DNA of 42,289 bases from Candidatus Electrothrix gigas. GTDB taxonomy: Bacteria; Desulfobacterota; Desulfobulbia; Desulfobulbales; Desulfobulbaceae. The notes under the pieces are model-generated. The model saw only the letters and a program-made list of their open reading frames with translations, was not told the DNA's origin and did not search any database. Shown in pieces: positions 8,465-17,344 of this stretch. The translations under genes were made by a program, and so were the position numbers. Each line of letters begins with the position of its first letter. Within the stretch, counting starts at the first letter, position 1. The stretch lies in assembly GCA_022766165.1 (NCBI GenBank), contig QYLO01000025.1, forward strand, positions 1-42,289. Reading direction: 5' to 3'.

Positions 8465-10273
8465 TTGTTTAATAACTATCCTCCATACATTCTCCCCACG
8501 CCCTTCCCCCCTGCTGAAGCTGCAACCATCCAGAAACTGGCCCAGGCTCTCCGAATGCCTCAGCTCATTGCCGAGCTGCTGTATCGGCGTGGCTGGACAA
8601 GCCCGGAAAAAGCAGGTCCCTTTCTTTCACCGCAACTGGCAGAACTGCCTTCACCTGCGACCCTAAAAGGATTAGACGCTGCTGTTGAGATCCTGACTGA
8701 GACCATTCAGGCTGGACACCAAGTGGTTATTCATGGCGATTACGACGTGGATGGGATCACTGCCACAGTGCTGTTGACTGATTTTCTGGCCAAGCTGGGT
8801 GTTGAGGCGATCTGGCATCTCCCAAATCGTTTGACCGATGATTACGGCCTGACCATGCAATCCGTGGCCGCATTAGCAGAAAAGGTGGACATGCCAGCCC
8901 TGCTGATAACCGTGGACTGCGGGGTCACCAGTGCAGCCGAAGTGGCCTATGCTCAACAGCTCGGTTTTCAGGTGATTATTACAGATCATCATCAGCCGCC
9001 CAGTGAGGTAACAAAGATCCCACAGGCCGATGCGGTAATCAATCCACGGCAAAGAGATTGTCCTTTTCCCTCCAAGGATATCTCTGGAGTGGGAGTGGCT
9101 TTTTTCCTGATCATGGCCTTGCGTCGCACGATGGTGGAACAGGGAATATGGACCAAGGAGACCATGCCCAATTTACGAGATTTCCTTGATCTGGTGGCCT
9201 TGGGTACAGTTGCCGACGTGATGCCGTTGACCGGTGTCAATCGTCTTCTGGTGAAAGCCGGACTAGAGGTTATTGCTGAACAGGGCCGGCCGGGTATCCG
9301 AACGCTGTGCAAGATCACAAGAACAGGACTGGGTAGTCAGGTGACAGCGGAAAATATTGCCTTTCAGTTGGCTCCACGAATCAATGCAGCAGGCCGATTG
9401 GGGAAGCCACAGTTAGCTGCTGCTCTTTTGCTCAGTCAGGGCAAGACAGCAACTCATCTGGCTCAGGAGCTGGACCAGGCGAACCTGTTGCGGCGAGAGT
9501 TGGAAGCTGCTGTTCTTGATGAGGCTGTGCGTCAAGCGCAAGAGCAGGTCAACAGGGGCATGGAGAGTTTGGTACTCTACGGCAAGAACTGGCATTTGGG
9601 CGTTATCGGGATTATTGCCTCCCGGATGGTGGATCGCTTTCATCTGCCCTCCTTGGTCTTTACCGGTGATACCCCTCCATATCCCACGCAAGAGGGCGAG
9701 GTTGCCGTGGTCAAAGGATCAGGTCGTTCTGTGCCTGGACTGGATCTCCATCAGGCCCTTGAGCGTTGCCATGAACAAATACTCCGTTTTGGCGGTCATG
9801 CTATGGCTGCTGGCCTCACTGTGCAAGAGGATGCCTTTGAGAGCTTTCGTACTTTATTTGACCAACAGGTGCAGAAGATGGAGCGTGATGAGCAACAACA
9901 GGGTATCACAGTTGATATTGTACTGGATCACCAAGAAGATATAAAAGACATTCAAGGGGTTGTTGCGGGATTACAACGCATGGAACCCTTTGGTGAGGGC
10001 AATCCTGAACCGGTTTTTCTTGTCCGTAACGTTCAACTGGAGGAGGTGCATTGCCTGCGTGAACACCTCAAGTTTTCCCTGTATCTTGATGAGATGCAAC
10101 TGGGAGGAATTGGTTTTTTTATGGCTGAACAAGAGGCACTGGCTGTTAATGGCAAAGTAGATCTGGCTTTTCGTCTCAAGGAAACCTGTTTTCGAGGGAG
10201 AAAAGGACTTGATGTTCATGCCGTAGCTATCAGGCCCATTAGGCCAGTCTGTGCAGCACCAAGAGAAGAATAA
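8465..10273 (+). CDS. recJ: Single-stranded-DNA-specific exonuclease RecJ
   Basis: The protein has 602 residues, close to the usual bacterial RecJ length. It degrades ssDNA 5' to 3' in recombination, mismatch and base-excision repair. The DHH phosphoesterase motifs are all visible: HGDYDVDG (about residue 92), VDCG, TDHHQPP (about residue 175) and GTVADVMPL. The DHHA1 domain follows with GSGRSVPGLDLH and FGGHAMAAGLTV, then an OB-fold-like C-terminus (MEPFGEGNPEPVF). The predicted start is TTG at 8465 with only a weak purine-rich sequence upstream, so the exact start is uncertain. It overlaps the next gene by one base, suggesting cotranscription. Confidence 0.96.
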   Translation: MFNNYPPYILPTPFPPAEAATIQKLAQALRMPQLIAELLYRRGWTSPEKAGPFLSPQLAELPSPATLKGLDAAVEILTETIQAGHQVVIHGDYDVDGITATVLLTDFLAKLGVEAIWHLPNRLTDDYGLTMQSVAALAEKVDMPALLITVDCGVTSAAEVAYAQQLGFQVIITDHHQPPSEVTKIPQADAVINPRQRDCPFPSKDISGVGVAFFLIMALRRTMVEQGIWTKETMPNLRDFLDLVALGTVADVMPLTGVNRLLVKAGLEVIAEQGRPGIRTLCKITRTGLGSQVTAENIAFQLAPRINAAGRLGKPQLAAALLLSQGKTATHLAQELDQANLLRRELEAAVLDEAVRQAQEQVNRGMESLVLYGKNWHLGVIGIIASRMVDRFHLPSLVFTGDTPPYPTQEGEVAVVKGSGRSVPGLDLHQALERCHEQILRFGGHAMAAGLTVQEDAFESFRTLFDQQVQKMERDEQQQGITVDIVLDHQEDIKDIQGVVAGLQRMEPFGEGNPEPVFLVRNVQLEEVHCLREHLKFSLYLDEMQLGGIGFFMAEQEALAVNGKVDLAFRLKETCFRGRKGLDVHAVAIRPIRPVCAAPREE

Positions 10274-11121
10274 TGGGTAAGATAAAATCGTATCCTATTA
10301 TTTTTGTTCAACTCAGTTGTCTTGTCCTGCTGCTTTGGCAAGGGAAGGCGTCTGCCACAACGCAACCGCAGATTCCCCAACCCAAGCAGTATTCCTACAC
10401 TGTGGTTCAGGAGTATCCCCATGATCCCAATGCCTTTACTCAAGGTCTTGCCTGGGACAAGGGAGAAATGTATGAAGGAACTGGACTCTATGGCCGCTCT
10501 TCCTTACGCTCTGTAGCTCTGCAAACCGGCGTGGTGAATCGGCAACAAAACTATACTTGGCAATACTTTGCCGAGGGAATAACGATTTTTCAAGGGAAAA
10601 TTTACCAACTGACGTGGAGAAACAACAAGGTCTTTCTCTTTGATAAAGAAAATTTTTCTCTGCTCAAAACCTGGGCATATCCACGTGAGGGCTGGGGTAT
10701 CACCCATAACGGCAAGGAACTCATTGCCAGTGACGGCACAGCCTTCTTGTTTTTTCTTGATCCGCAAACCCTCAAGGAAAAAAGAAGTATCCTGGTCCAG
10801 GATAATCAGGGGCCTGTAACGCAGCTGAATGAGCTGGAATATATCCGAGGGGCCATCTATGCCAATGTCTGGAAGACAAATAAAATTGTGATCATTCGTC
10901 CAGATGATGGCGTCGTTGTGGGCAGGCTTGATTTGAGTGCGCTTGTTGATCAAGTACAGAGTATCTCAAAGGGAAAAGCTGATGTCCTGAACGGGATACT
11001 GTATGATCCTCAGAATGATCGTCTTTTTGTGACTGGTAAGCTATGGCCTGCTTTATTTGAAATAAAGGTGAAAAAGGTGAACGTGGACGTCGTGGACGTA
11101 AGAGAGGGAATGAAAAAATAA
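10273..11121 (+). CDS. Glutaminyl-peptide cyclotransferase, exported
   Basis: This 282-residue protein has an N-terminal hydrophobic signal (about residues 9-27, ending near KASA) and then a five-bladed beta-propeller of the plant/bacterial glutamine cyclotransferase family. It converts N-terminal Gln of peptides to pyroglutamate, probably in the periplasm. Recognisable family segments are YPHDPNAFTQGL, YEGTGLYGRSSL, REGWGITHNG, LNELEYIRGAIYANVW and LNGILYDP. The ATG overlaps the recJ stop (TAATG), so translation may be coupled. No link to the peptide cluster 20 kb away is evident: that peptide ends in Gln but does not begin with it. Confidence 0.92.
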   Translation: MGKIKSYPIIFVQLSCLVLLLWQGKASATTQPQIPQPKQYSYTVVQEYPHDPNAFTQGLAWDKGEMYEGTGLYGRSSLRSVALQTGVVNRQQNYTWQYFAEGITIFQGKIYQLTWRNNKVFLFDKENFSLLKTWAYPREGWGITHNGKELIASDGTAFLFFLDPQTLKEKRSILVQDNQGPVTQLNELEYIRGAIYANVWKTNKIVIIRPDDGVVVGRLDLSALVDQVQSISKGKADVLNGILYDPQNDRLFVTGKLWPALFEIKVKKVNVDVVDVREGMKK

Positions 11122-11354
11122 TCACCACAAAGTGTTATATCGAAGTAGCACCCTGTAGGAATTAAAAATTTTTTCTTAAAGCGTAATAATTTGTCTTGAA
11201 AAGATATTTTTTGTTTAATAAAAAAATCAACCCGACCAGCGAGAAAAGAAAGAGCAGACTTTTTCCTGCATCTATCAGGCTTGTTTCATTAAAAAAAGTT
11301 GACAAAATGTTCCAATATTTTTACTCTATTACTCAGTGCCTCTATGCTGATACA

Positions 11355-11486
11355 GCAGGTGCTTAACTTTCTGGATAGCAGAGGATTGCCGGTTCCTGTA
11401 CTAGAAAGTTGATAAAGCCACAGCCGCTGTGAGGCGGTGTCGGAAAGCTACGGGTCTCTATCAGGAGAGATAGCCGGGTTACCTGC
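11355..11486 (+). ncRNA. Probable cyclic di-GMP-I (GEMM) riboswitch
   Basis: The 3' half closely matches the GEMM pattern: GGAAAGCTACGGG, then a variable hairpin (11454-11474), then GATAGCCGGGTTACC. An outer P1 helix GCAGGT (11355-11360) / ACCTGC (11481-11486) closes the domain, and an AAAGCC...GGC arm lies where P2 is expected. An extra stem AACTTTCT/AGAAAGTT (about 11364-11410) is inserted on the 5' side, which is unusual. It lies 39 bp before the start of a small secreted protein, whose Shine-Dalgarno (AGGAG) is downstream, so control of that gene by c-di-GMP is likely. Ligand identity (c-di-GMP or a related dinucleotide such as cGAMP) is inferred from motif likeness. Confidence 0.72.
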
Positions 11487-11525
11487 TTTTAGTTTCCAAT
11501 ACCAGGGATACCAGGAGTTTATGCA

Positions 11526-12098
11526 ATGAGAGTAAAAAATTCTCTAGCAAGTAGAAGGGTGGCAAGATGGTGGACGATGTTGTTTGTTATCGTTTTTCCT
11601 CTTGCCGCACAAGCCGATATACGCTCGGCAGTTGTTGTTGATGGTCAATACGATGACTGGGATTTGGACAAAGATCGCTCAAAGCCTATGCAAAAAAAAC
11701 AGGGGTGCACTGAAGAAACATCACCAAAGGTCTACCTGCATTATGATAACATAACCAATACACTTTTTGTCCTTGTTTTGCGGAAAGAAGGCCTGCAAGG
11801 CAGGCTGAATACGCCGGTGGTCAATATTTACTCCCTTGGTCAGAACGGTCAGAACATTCTGGATAATCGCAACCGTGCTGGTAAAGCTCCAAATTTTTCT
11901 TGGGTCATGGATAACTCTACCTGCGTGGGCTGGGAAGGCTCCTATCCGATGAAGCCAGGAAGCTATTCCTGCGATACTGCACTCGATAATGCACTCAAAA
12001 AAGTGACGGAAGTGACAAAAAGGAAAAAAGCATCAGAGGTAAAGGTTATTGATACTGTTGATAGTATTGACATCAAGAGTCTTTTTAACTGTAAATAA
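11526..12098 (+). CDS. Secreted protein of unknown function under the GEMM-like riboswitch
   Basis: This 190-residue protein has a basic N-region and a hydrophobic segment (MLFVIVFPLAAQA), with signal peptidase cleavage likely after AQA (about residue 30). The mature part starts with VVVDGQYDDWDLDKD, a pattern resembling the start of DOMON/CBM9-like beta-sandwich domains of exported proteins. Four Cys in the mature part may form disulphides. No catalytic motif is recognised. The ATG has AGGAG eight bases upstream; an ATG five bases earlier leads straight to a stop codon. Its position behind a GEMM-type element suggests expression tied to surface or biofilm lifestyle, but the function is not known. 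Confidence 0.8.
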   Translation: MRVKNSLASRRVARWWTMLFVIVFPLAAQADIRSAVVVDGQYDDWDLDKDRSKPMQKKQGCTEETSPKVYLHYDNITNTLFVLVLRKEGLQGRLNTPVVNIYSLGQNGQNILDNRNRAGKAPNFSWVMDNSTCVGWEGSYPMKPGSYSCDTALDNALKKVTEVTKRKKASEVKVIDTVDSIDIKSLFNCK

Positions 12099-12182
12099 CC
12101 CCCAGCCTACGGGCGTATCTACGAGTTGGGTGGTCAGTATCGAAAAAACTTGAATCTTCCACCCTCGCCGCCCACCGTTCCG

Positions 12183-12239
12183 GAAAATAGTGTCCCAAAG
12201 GGACTGCCGAAAATAGCCCGGTGTTTCAACACCGGGTAC
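12183..12239 (+). repeat. Dispersed palindromic repeat, copy A
   Basis: This roughly 57-bp element contains two hairpins: TCCCAAAGGGA and CCCGGTG/CACCGGG joined by CTGCCGAAAATAG. An inverted copy with about five differences is at 15665-15720. Two linked small palindromes dispersed in non-coding DNA resemble REP-type elements, although no RAYT transposase gene is in the window. Confidence 0.75.
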
Positions 12240-12247
12240 TTTTTTTT
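12217..12247 (+). terminator. Intrinsic terminator formed by the repeat's second hairpin
   Basis: The CCCGGTG/CACCGGG stem with a six-base loop is followed by TAC and then eight T residues. It lies about 120 bp after the small secreted gene and before trmL, so the repeat may serve as a terminator here. Confidence 0.75.
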
Positions 12248-12303
12248 ATATACATTGACCCCTCTAACAAACAGGCCAGCAGAGCATCAGGAAATTTCCA
12301 GCA

Positions 12304-12789
12304 ATGAAAACATCCCCTGTACATATTGTGTTAGTTGAGCCAGAAATCCCGCCAAATACCGGCTCAATTGCCCGTCTTTGCGGGGCCACGGATTCGGTTT
12401 TAGATCTCGTGCATCCTTTAGGCTTTAGCACGGATGACAAGCATCTGAAGCGGGCCGGGCTTGATTATTGGCCCCATGTCAACATTCGACACTGGCAAAA
12501 TTTCGATGAATTTCTGGACCAACACGATGAACGCAGACTGTTCTTTTTAACCACCAAAACAGAACGTCCCTATTATGAGGCCGCATTCCGTCCTGGCGAT
12601 TGCCTGATTTTCGGTCGTGAGACAAAGGGTCTGCCTGAAGAAATCCTTGCACTCTACTCAGACCGTTGTTATACCATTCCCATGTCAAACCCGCATATCC
12701 GCAGTCTCAACCTTGCCATGAGTGCCGGGATTGTACTGTATGAGGCCCTGCGCCAGATGCAATCTATTTCAACCTGTTCAACCTGTTAA
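12304..12789 (+). CDS. trmL: tRNA (cytidine/uridine-34-2'-O)-methyltransferase TrmL
   Basis: This 161-residue SPOUT (SpoU) methyltransferase 2'-O-methylates the wobble base of certain leucine tRNAs. All three SPOUT motifs are present: EPEIPPNTGSIARLCGAT near the N-terminus, LIFGRETKGLP (about residue 100), and IPMSNPHIRSLNLAMSAGIVLYEALRQ at the C-terminus, which forms the knot that binds SAM. Length is typical for TrmL. The start is preceded by AGGAA. It ends 15 bp before serC and is probably cotranscribed with it. Confidence 0.95.
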   Translation: MKTSPVHIVLVEPEIPPNTGSIARLCGATDSVLDLVHPLGFSTDDKHLKRAGLDYWPHVNIRHWQNFDEFLDQHDERRLFFLTTKTERPYYEAAFRPGDCLIFGRETKGLPEEILALYSDRCYTIPMSNPHIRSLNLAMSAGIVLYEALRQMQSISTCSTC

Positions 12790-12804
12790 GGAGTACTATA
12801 TATC

Positions 12805-13887
12805 ATGCCTGAAAGAATTTATAATTTCAGCCCTGGACCAGCCACCTTGCCCTACTCAGTTCTTGAAGAGGCGGCAAAGGATATTGTCAACTTTAAGGAC
12901 AAGGGCATTGGTCTGATTGAAATGAGCCATCGGTCCAAAGAGTTCATGGCGGTTGCCGATGAAGCTGAAGCCCTGGTTCGTGAACTGCTTGCTGTACCGG
13001 AAAACTACAAGGTGCTTTTTCTGCAAGGCGGAGCTTCATCACAGTTTTTTATGGTTCCCATGAACCTGCTTGGTTCTGGCAAAAAGGCGACCTATCTCAA
13101 CACCGGAACCTGGGCGAAAAAGGCGATCAAAGAGGCCAAGTTCTTCGGTGATATTGATGTGGCCTATTCCAGCGAAGAGAGCAGTTTCAACCGGGTGCCT
13201 GAAGAAGAGGAATACAGCGTGGACGCGGCCTCGGAGTACCTGTATCTCTGCTCCAACAACACCATTTATGGGACGCAGTTTGCCAGCTTTCCTGAAAAAG
13301 GGAAGATGCTGGTCTGTGACATGTCCTCGGACATCTTCTCCCGTCCCTTGGATATTTCCCGCTTTGGCATCATCTTTGCCGGTGCCCAGAAAAACATGGG
13401 GCCTGCCGGTGTGACCTTGGTCATTATTCGGGAAGACCTGCTGGACGCTACCCCGGAGAACGTACCAACCATGCTCCGCTACAAGACCCATGCGGACAAG
13501 GGATCTATGTTCAATACACCGCCGACCTTTGCGATGTACTGCGTAGGCCGGGTTTTGAACTGGCTCAAAGAACAGGGCGGGGTTGCAGCTCTCCAAAAGC
13601 GCAATGAACACAAGGCGGCTTTGCTGTACGATGCCATTGACGGCAGTGATTTTTATCGGGGCCATGCGGAAAAGGCATCCCGTTCCCTGATGAATGTGAC
13701 CTTTAACCTGCCCACGCCGGAGCTGGAAGCTCAGTTTATTGCCGAAGCCGCAGCAATCGGGCTGGACGGCCTGAAAGGGCATCGCTCTATCGGCGGCTGC
13801 CGGGCCTCTATTTACAACGCCTTTCCCGAGGAGGGTGTTAAAAAATTAGTCGACTTTATGGCCGAGTTTGCCCCAAAAAACGCTTAA
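12805..13887 (+). CDS. serC: Phosphoserine aminotransferase
   Basis: This 360-residue PLP-dependent class V aminotransferase converts 3-phosphohydroxypyruvate to phosphoserine in serine synthesis (and can act in pyridoxine synthesis). It opens with the family signature YNFSPGPATLP. It has FLQGGASSQFFMVPMNL, which contacts the cofactor phosphate, and the PLP lysine in IFAGAQKNMGPAGVT (about residue 198). The end SIGGCRASIYNA is also characteristic. Length matches the family. The Shine-Dalgarno AAGGAG is about nine bases before the ATG. A strong terminator follows. Confidence 0.97.
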   Translation: MPERIYNFSPGPATLPYSVLEEAAKDIVNFKDKGIGLIEMSHRSKEFMAVADEAEALVRELLAVPENYKVLFLQGGASSQFFMVPMNLLGSGKKATYLNTGTWAKKAIKEAKFFGDIDVAYSSEESSFNRVPEEEEYSVDAASEYLYLCSNNTIYGTQFASFPEKGKMLVCDMSSDIFSRPLDISRFGIIFAGAQKNMGPAGVTLVIIREDLLDATPENVPTMLRYKTHADKGSMFNTPPTFAMYCVGRVLNWLKEQGGVAALQKRNEHKAALLYDAIDGSDFYRGHAEKASRSLMNVTFNLPTPELEAQFIAEAAAIGLDGLKGHRSIGGCRASIYNAFPEEGVKKLVDFMAEFAPKNA

Positions 13888-13931
13888 AGAACGCTTACAA
13901 GGTTTGATAGCAGAAACCTCAGTTCTTTGAT

Positions 13932-13959
13932 CCCGCTCCGAGGGGCGGGAGCTTTTTTT
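13932..13959 (+). terminator. Intrinsic terminator of trmL-serC
   Basis: A GC-rich hairpin (CCCGCTCC with GGGGCGGGAG) is followed by a seven-T run, 45 bp after the serC stop codon. It also separates serC from the convergent antiporter gene. Confidence 0.88.
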
Positions 13960-14012
13960 CAGATGGTGCTACGTGCTAAAAGGACGATAAAAGGACACAA
14001 GGTATCGCACGA

Positions 14013-15635
14013 TCAATCCTGCAAAATCGTGATGTTGTCAGCCAGTTGTTTCTTTGCTGTACAGTAATCAACATGCTCGCACACATGATCGGCAAAACCG
14101 ACCCCTGCTTCTTCATATAAACTGTAGACCGCATCCACCTCGGCCTTCTGCAAGAGCGGTATCTCGTCTTCATAACGAACCGAGGCCGTGATCTGACCGG
14201 TGTAGCCCTGTTCCTTCATCTGCTCAATGGCGAATATACTGGTCTTGGGATCAGGCAGGGCCAGCATAACCAACCGGACTGTGCTTTCCGAAGGTTCAAA
14301 GCGTTTCCAGAAATCACTGTCATCAGCATCTCCGAAAATAACACGTCTTGCTTTTTTCCGGTGCTGTCGCACTTTTTCCGCATTAAAATCAACACCGATC
14401 ACAATATCACCGTATCGCCGCTTCATTGCATCATAGGCACTTGTTCCGACACCGCCCATACCGAGAATCACAATTTCAGCCTTGCCCGCATCAAGCGGCA
14501 TGTCTTCCGGCAGGCGGACCAAGGTTTCAAAAGATTTCAGTTGGCCTGAAAAACGGGCATATATGCTGTGAGAGACCGCATTCAGAGGTGCCGCCAGGAT
14601 AAAGGTCAGAGAAAGAGCGATGGCGATCACCACCAGCCATTCACTGCTGATCCAGCCCTGGGCCACACCGATTGAGCCGACAATAAGGCCGAACTCACTG
14701 TAGTTTGATAAACTGAGCGAGCTCAGGAAAGTGGTCCGGGCACGCAGTCTGAAACGGGCAAGAAGAATGAAAAACAATGCTGTTTTCAAGGGCATAATCA
14801 GGGCCAGCAGCAGCGCAATGATAATTCCCGAGAGTGTCGGAGAGCCGGAAATACCGATATTTAGAAAAAAGCAGATCAGAAACAGGTCTTTGAATCCAAG
14901 CAGCCTGTTGGCCAGTTCCTGCGTTTTCGGGTGAGCGGCAAAAAGCATTCCCGTGACCAAGGCCCCGAGGTCGCCTTTCAGCCCCACAAGCTCAAAGCCG
15001 CTGTAACCGGCAACCGTCATCAGGATGCCGAACAGCATCAGCAGTTCACCGTGACCGCAGAGCGTCATGAGTTTTCCCAGAACAGGTCGGGCGATAAAAA
15101 GCAAGGCCAAAAGCGGTACGGCCCAGAGGGAAGGGATTTTTCCTGTAGATGCGGCCAAAAAGATAACCGCAATAATATCCTGCATAATCAGGATGCCAAT
15201 GGCGATGACTGCATGCCGCGAGGCCATTTCATTTTTTCCCTCAAGCACTTTCACGGCAAAGACCGTGCTGGAAAAACTCAGGGCAAACGCAACCAGCAGC
15301 GAGGTCTGTACGGTGAGTTGCTCAAAGAGAGGCAGTCCTGCAACCCTGAGCAGTTGAATCAATATGCCGAAAAGAATGACCGTGACCGTCATGTGAATGG
15401 TCGTGCCGGCCCAGATTTCGGGTTTTGCCAGGGTTTTTATTTTCAGCTTTAGTCCGATAGTGAACAGGAGCAGTGTCACACCGGCATCAGCCGCAGTTTC
15501 CAGCATTTCGCTGCCCGGCACACCGATACTGTTCAGGGCGAATCCGGCCAGTAAATATCCCACAAGGGGAGGCAGTCCGATTCTGCTGACAAGGGCACCA
15601 AAGAAGAATGCCGCCACAATCCATAATGGGTTCAT
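14013..15635 (-). CDS. Kef-type CPA2 cation/proton antiporter with C-terminal RCK (TrkA-N) domain
   Basis: This membrane protein has about 540 residues, with roughly twelve hydrophobic segments over residues 1-375 of the Na+/H+ exchanger (CPA2) fold. A cytosolic TrkA-N/RCK domain follows with a nucleotide-binding Rossmann motif (IVILGMGGVGTSAYDAM) and ending ASVRYEDEIPLLQKAEVDAVY. It probably exchanges K+ (or Na+) for H+ under nucleotide or redox control. I place the start at ATG 15635 (MNPLWIVAAFFFG). A longer in-frame start at 15686 would read into the dispersed repeat at 15665-15720 and adds no membrane segment. It is convergent with serC and divergent in content from the metal locus. Confidence 0.92.
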   Translation of the reverse strand: MNPLWIVAAFFFGALVSRIGLPPLVGYLLAGFALNSIGVPGSEMLETAADAGVTLLLFTIGLKLKIKTLAKPEIWAGTTIHMTVTVILFGILIQLLRVAGLPLFEQLTVQTSLLVAFALSFSSTVFAVKVLEGKNEMASRHAVIAIGILIMQDIIAVIFLAASTGKIPSLWAVPLLALLFIARPVLGKLMTLCGHGELLMLFGILMTVAGYSGFELVGLKGDLGALVTGMLFAAHPKTQELANRLLGFKDLFLICFFLNIGISGSPTLSGIIIALLLALIMPLKTALFFILLARFRLRARTTFLSSLSLSNYSEFGLIVGSIGVAQGWISSEWLVVIAIALSLTFILAAPLNAVSHSIYARFSGQLKSFETLVRLPEDMPLDAGKAEIVILGMGGVGTSAYDAMKRRYGDIVIGVDFNAEKVRQHRKKARRVIFGDADDSDFWKRFEPSESTVRLVMLALPDPKTSIFAIEQMKEQGYTGQITASVRYEDEIPLLQKAEVDAVYSLYEEAGVGFADHVCEHVDYCTAKKQLADNITILQD

Positions 15636-15664
15636 ATCAGAGTTACTCTTTATTATATGAGTTT

Positions 15665-15720
15665 GTACCCAGTGTTGAAACACCAAGCTATTTTCGGCAG
15701 TCCCTTTGGGACGCTGTTTC
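15665..15720 (-). repeat. Dispersed palindromic repeat, copy B (inverted relative to copy A)
   Basis: The reverse complement matches 12183-12239 with about five substitutions and one indel, keeping the TCCCAAAGGGA palindrome and the second hairpin (here TTGGTG/CACTGG, weakened). No T-run follows. The remaining 15721-15862 contains nothing recognisable. Confidence 0.75.
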
Positions 15721-15862
15721 TCGGATATCCTCGCCTTGAAGGGACAATCAATATGATCTGCTCAAAAAATAAAGGTCGAATCTGCTTCTGTCAACAGGAA
15801 AAGGACTGGACAAAGCCTTCAGCCCTCACTCCCCGCCGTTAAAACAGCGCACTACTCTAATC

Positions 15863-17344
15863 TTACTGCACAGCAAAGCGATCCCAGCGAATACTGAGCA
15901 GAGTGGGATGTAGCTCAGGCACCTGCACCTTTGCCTGTGCGGCCAGAACAAAGGGGAGTTCACCAAGGGGGATGAAGAGCATTTCCTCATGGATGATTTC
16001 CTGCAAGGCCAGGGCCGTGTACTTCCTGAACGCCTCATCACTGCGGGTCGCCCGTGCCTGCGCAATCAGGGTACAGAACTGCTCTGTCCCGGCGGTGGTA
16101 CCGAGCTGCTTGGGATAAAAGCCGTCAGGATGAAAGAGCAGATGGGGCAGAAAGGTCAGGTCCGCACTGTTGAGGTTGCCCTTTTCCAGCCAGAGATCGC
16201 CCTTATGCGCCTTCATCAGGGAGTGGTACAGGCCGGTATCACTGATCTTCTGGAGCTGTACGCTTATCCCGGCAGCAGCTAGCTGGGCCTGCAGCAGCTC
16301 CGGCAGCATACCGTGGCTCTCCGCATCCGGGAACCCGGCAATCAGCCGCAACGACACTCTTTTTCCCCTGAGCAGAGCCTTGGCCTTTGTTGGATTATAG
16401 GGCATATCTGGAAGCAGGTCTGCTGAGGCTCCAAGAAAGGAGGGAGCCAGCAGGGTCGGCCGGGTGGTGCCCATTCCCTGCCACAGGGCCTGATTGATGG
16501 CTTTGCGATCAAGAGCCATTGCCATTGCTTGACGGACAGCCTTATCTTTCAGAACACCTTGGGTGGAGAGCATCAGGCCGGTGTATGTTCCTAGCGGCGA
16601 GGTATACATCCGACAACCGGGCCTATTCCTAAGCTGGGGCAGCACCTCCCAGGGAATATCAACAAGAACGTCGGTTTCTCCAGCCAGAAAGGCCATGATC
16701 CTTGCCGCATGGTCGGGCAGAAAGCGGAAGATGATACCCGCGCTCCGGGCCTTGTCTCCCCAATACTCTGTATTCCTTGCCACCTCCAGCAGCTGATCCT
16801 TTTTATAGCGAACAAAGCGGAACGGGCCTGTGCCGATGGGCTTGTTCCCCGGCCCGGCACTGCCTGTAATGCCCATGTAGGGATGGGACAGGATGTAGGG
16901 CAGGATCAGGTTTTCCTCGGACGTGGTGATAGCCAGAGTATATTTATCCGGGGCTGTGATGCGCTCAAAGCTGAACAGCAGAGTGCCTGCCTCGGCCTGC
17001 CGCTCCAATGAGGCCCGCACCGCAGCAGCAGTCAGCGGGCTGCCGTCATGAAAACGGACATTCCTACGCAGTCGGAAAAGCCATGTCCGCTTGCCCTGAT
17101 ACTCCCAGGAAACGGCCAGACAGGGCTGAAGTCGGAAATGCTGATCAAAGGTTGTCAGGGCCTCAAAGATATTGGCATTGAGCGGGTAGCGACCCAGATT
17201 GGTTCTGGGTCCAGCAGTGATGTAGGCGTCCTTGCCCACGGCAACGGTCAGTTTATTCTTCTTCGCATGGGCAGCGCAAATCGGGAGCAGTATGCAAAAG
17301 ATCAAGCAATAAACAAGACCTGCTCCTACAAGCTGTCGGTTCAT
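15863..17344 (-). CDS. NikA-like family 5 extracellular solute-binding protein (nickel/peptide ABC type)
   Basis: This 493-residue periplasmic protein has a Sec signal peptide ending at AAHA (about residue 27). The mature start (KLTVAVGKDAYITAGPRTNLGRYPLNANIFEALTTFD) and WLFRLRRNVRFHDGSPLTA are typical of the SBP_bac_5 family, with NikA-like flavour. Related proteins bind Ni(II)-metallophore complexes, free nickel chelates or oligopeptides. Its ATG overlaps the stop of the upstream methyltransferase (ATGA), implying coupled translation. It is the last gene of the minus-strand metal locus. A matching NikB-type permease is 21 kb upstream at 38652; no NikC, NikD or NikE is seen in the window. 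Ligand is inferred from context. Confidence 0.85.
   Translation of the reverse strand: MNRQLVGAGLVYCLIFCILLPICAAHAKKNKLTVAVGKDAYITAGPRTNLGRYPLNANIFEALTTFDQHFRLQPCLAVSWEYQGKRTWLFRLRRNVRFHDGSPLTAAAVRASLERQAEAGTLLFSFERITAPDKYTLAITTSEENLILPYILSHPYMGITGSAGPGNKPIGTGPFRFVRYKKDQLLEVARNTEYWGDKARSAGIIFRFLPDHAARIMAFLAGETDVLVDIPWEVLPQLRNRPGCRMYTSPLGTYTGLMLSTQGVLKDKAVRQAMAMALDRKAINQALWQGMGTTRPTLLAPSFLGASADLLPDMPYNPTKAKALLRGKRVSLRLIAGFPDAESHGMLPELLQAQLAAAGISVQLQKISDTGLYHSLMKAHKGDLWLEKGNLNSADLTFLPHLLFHPDGFYPKQLGTTAGTEQFCTLIAQARATRSDEAFRKYTALALQEIIHEEMLFIPLGELPFVLAAQAKVQVPELHPTLLSIRWDRFAVQ

Noticed and set aside
10273..11121. Glutaminyl cyclase as a tailoring enzyme of the peptide
   Set aside because: It is on the opposite strand in a recJ operon 20 kb away, and the peptide has Gln at its C-terminus, not its N-terminus.
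15636..15686. Longer N-terminus for the Kef-type antiporter
   Set aside because: It runs into the dispersed repeat; the protein from 15635 begins with the usual first membrane segment.
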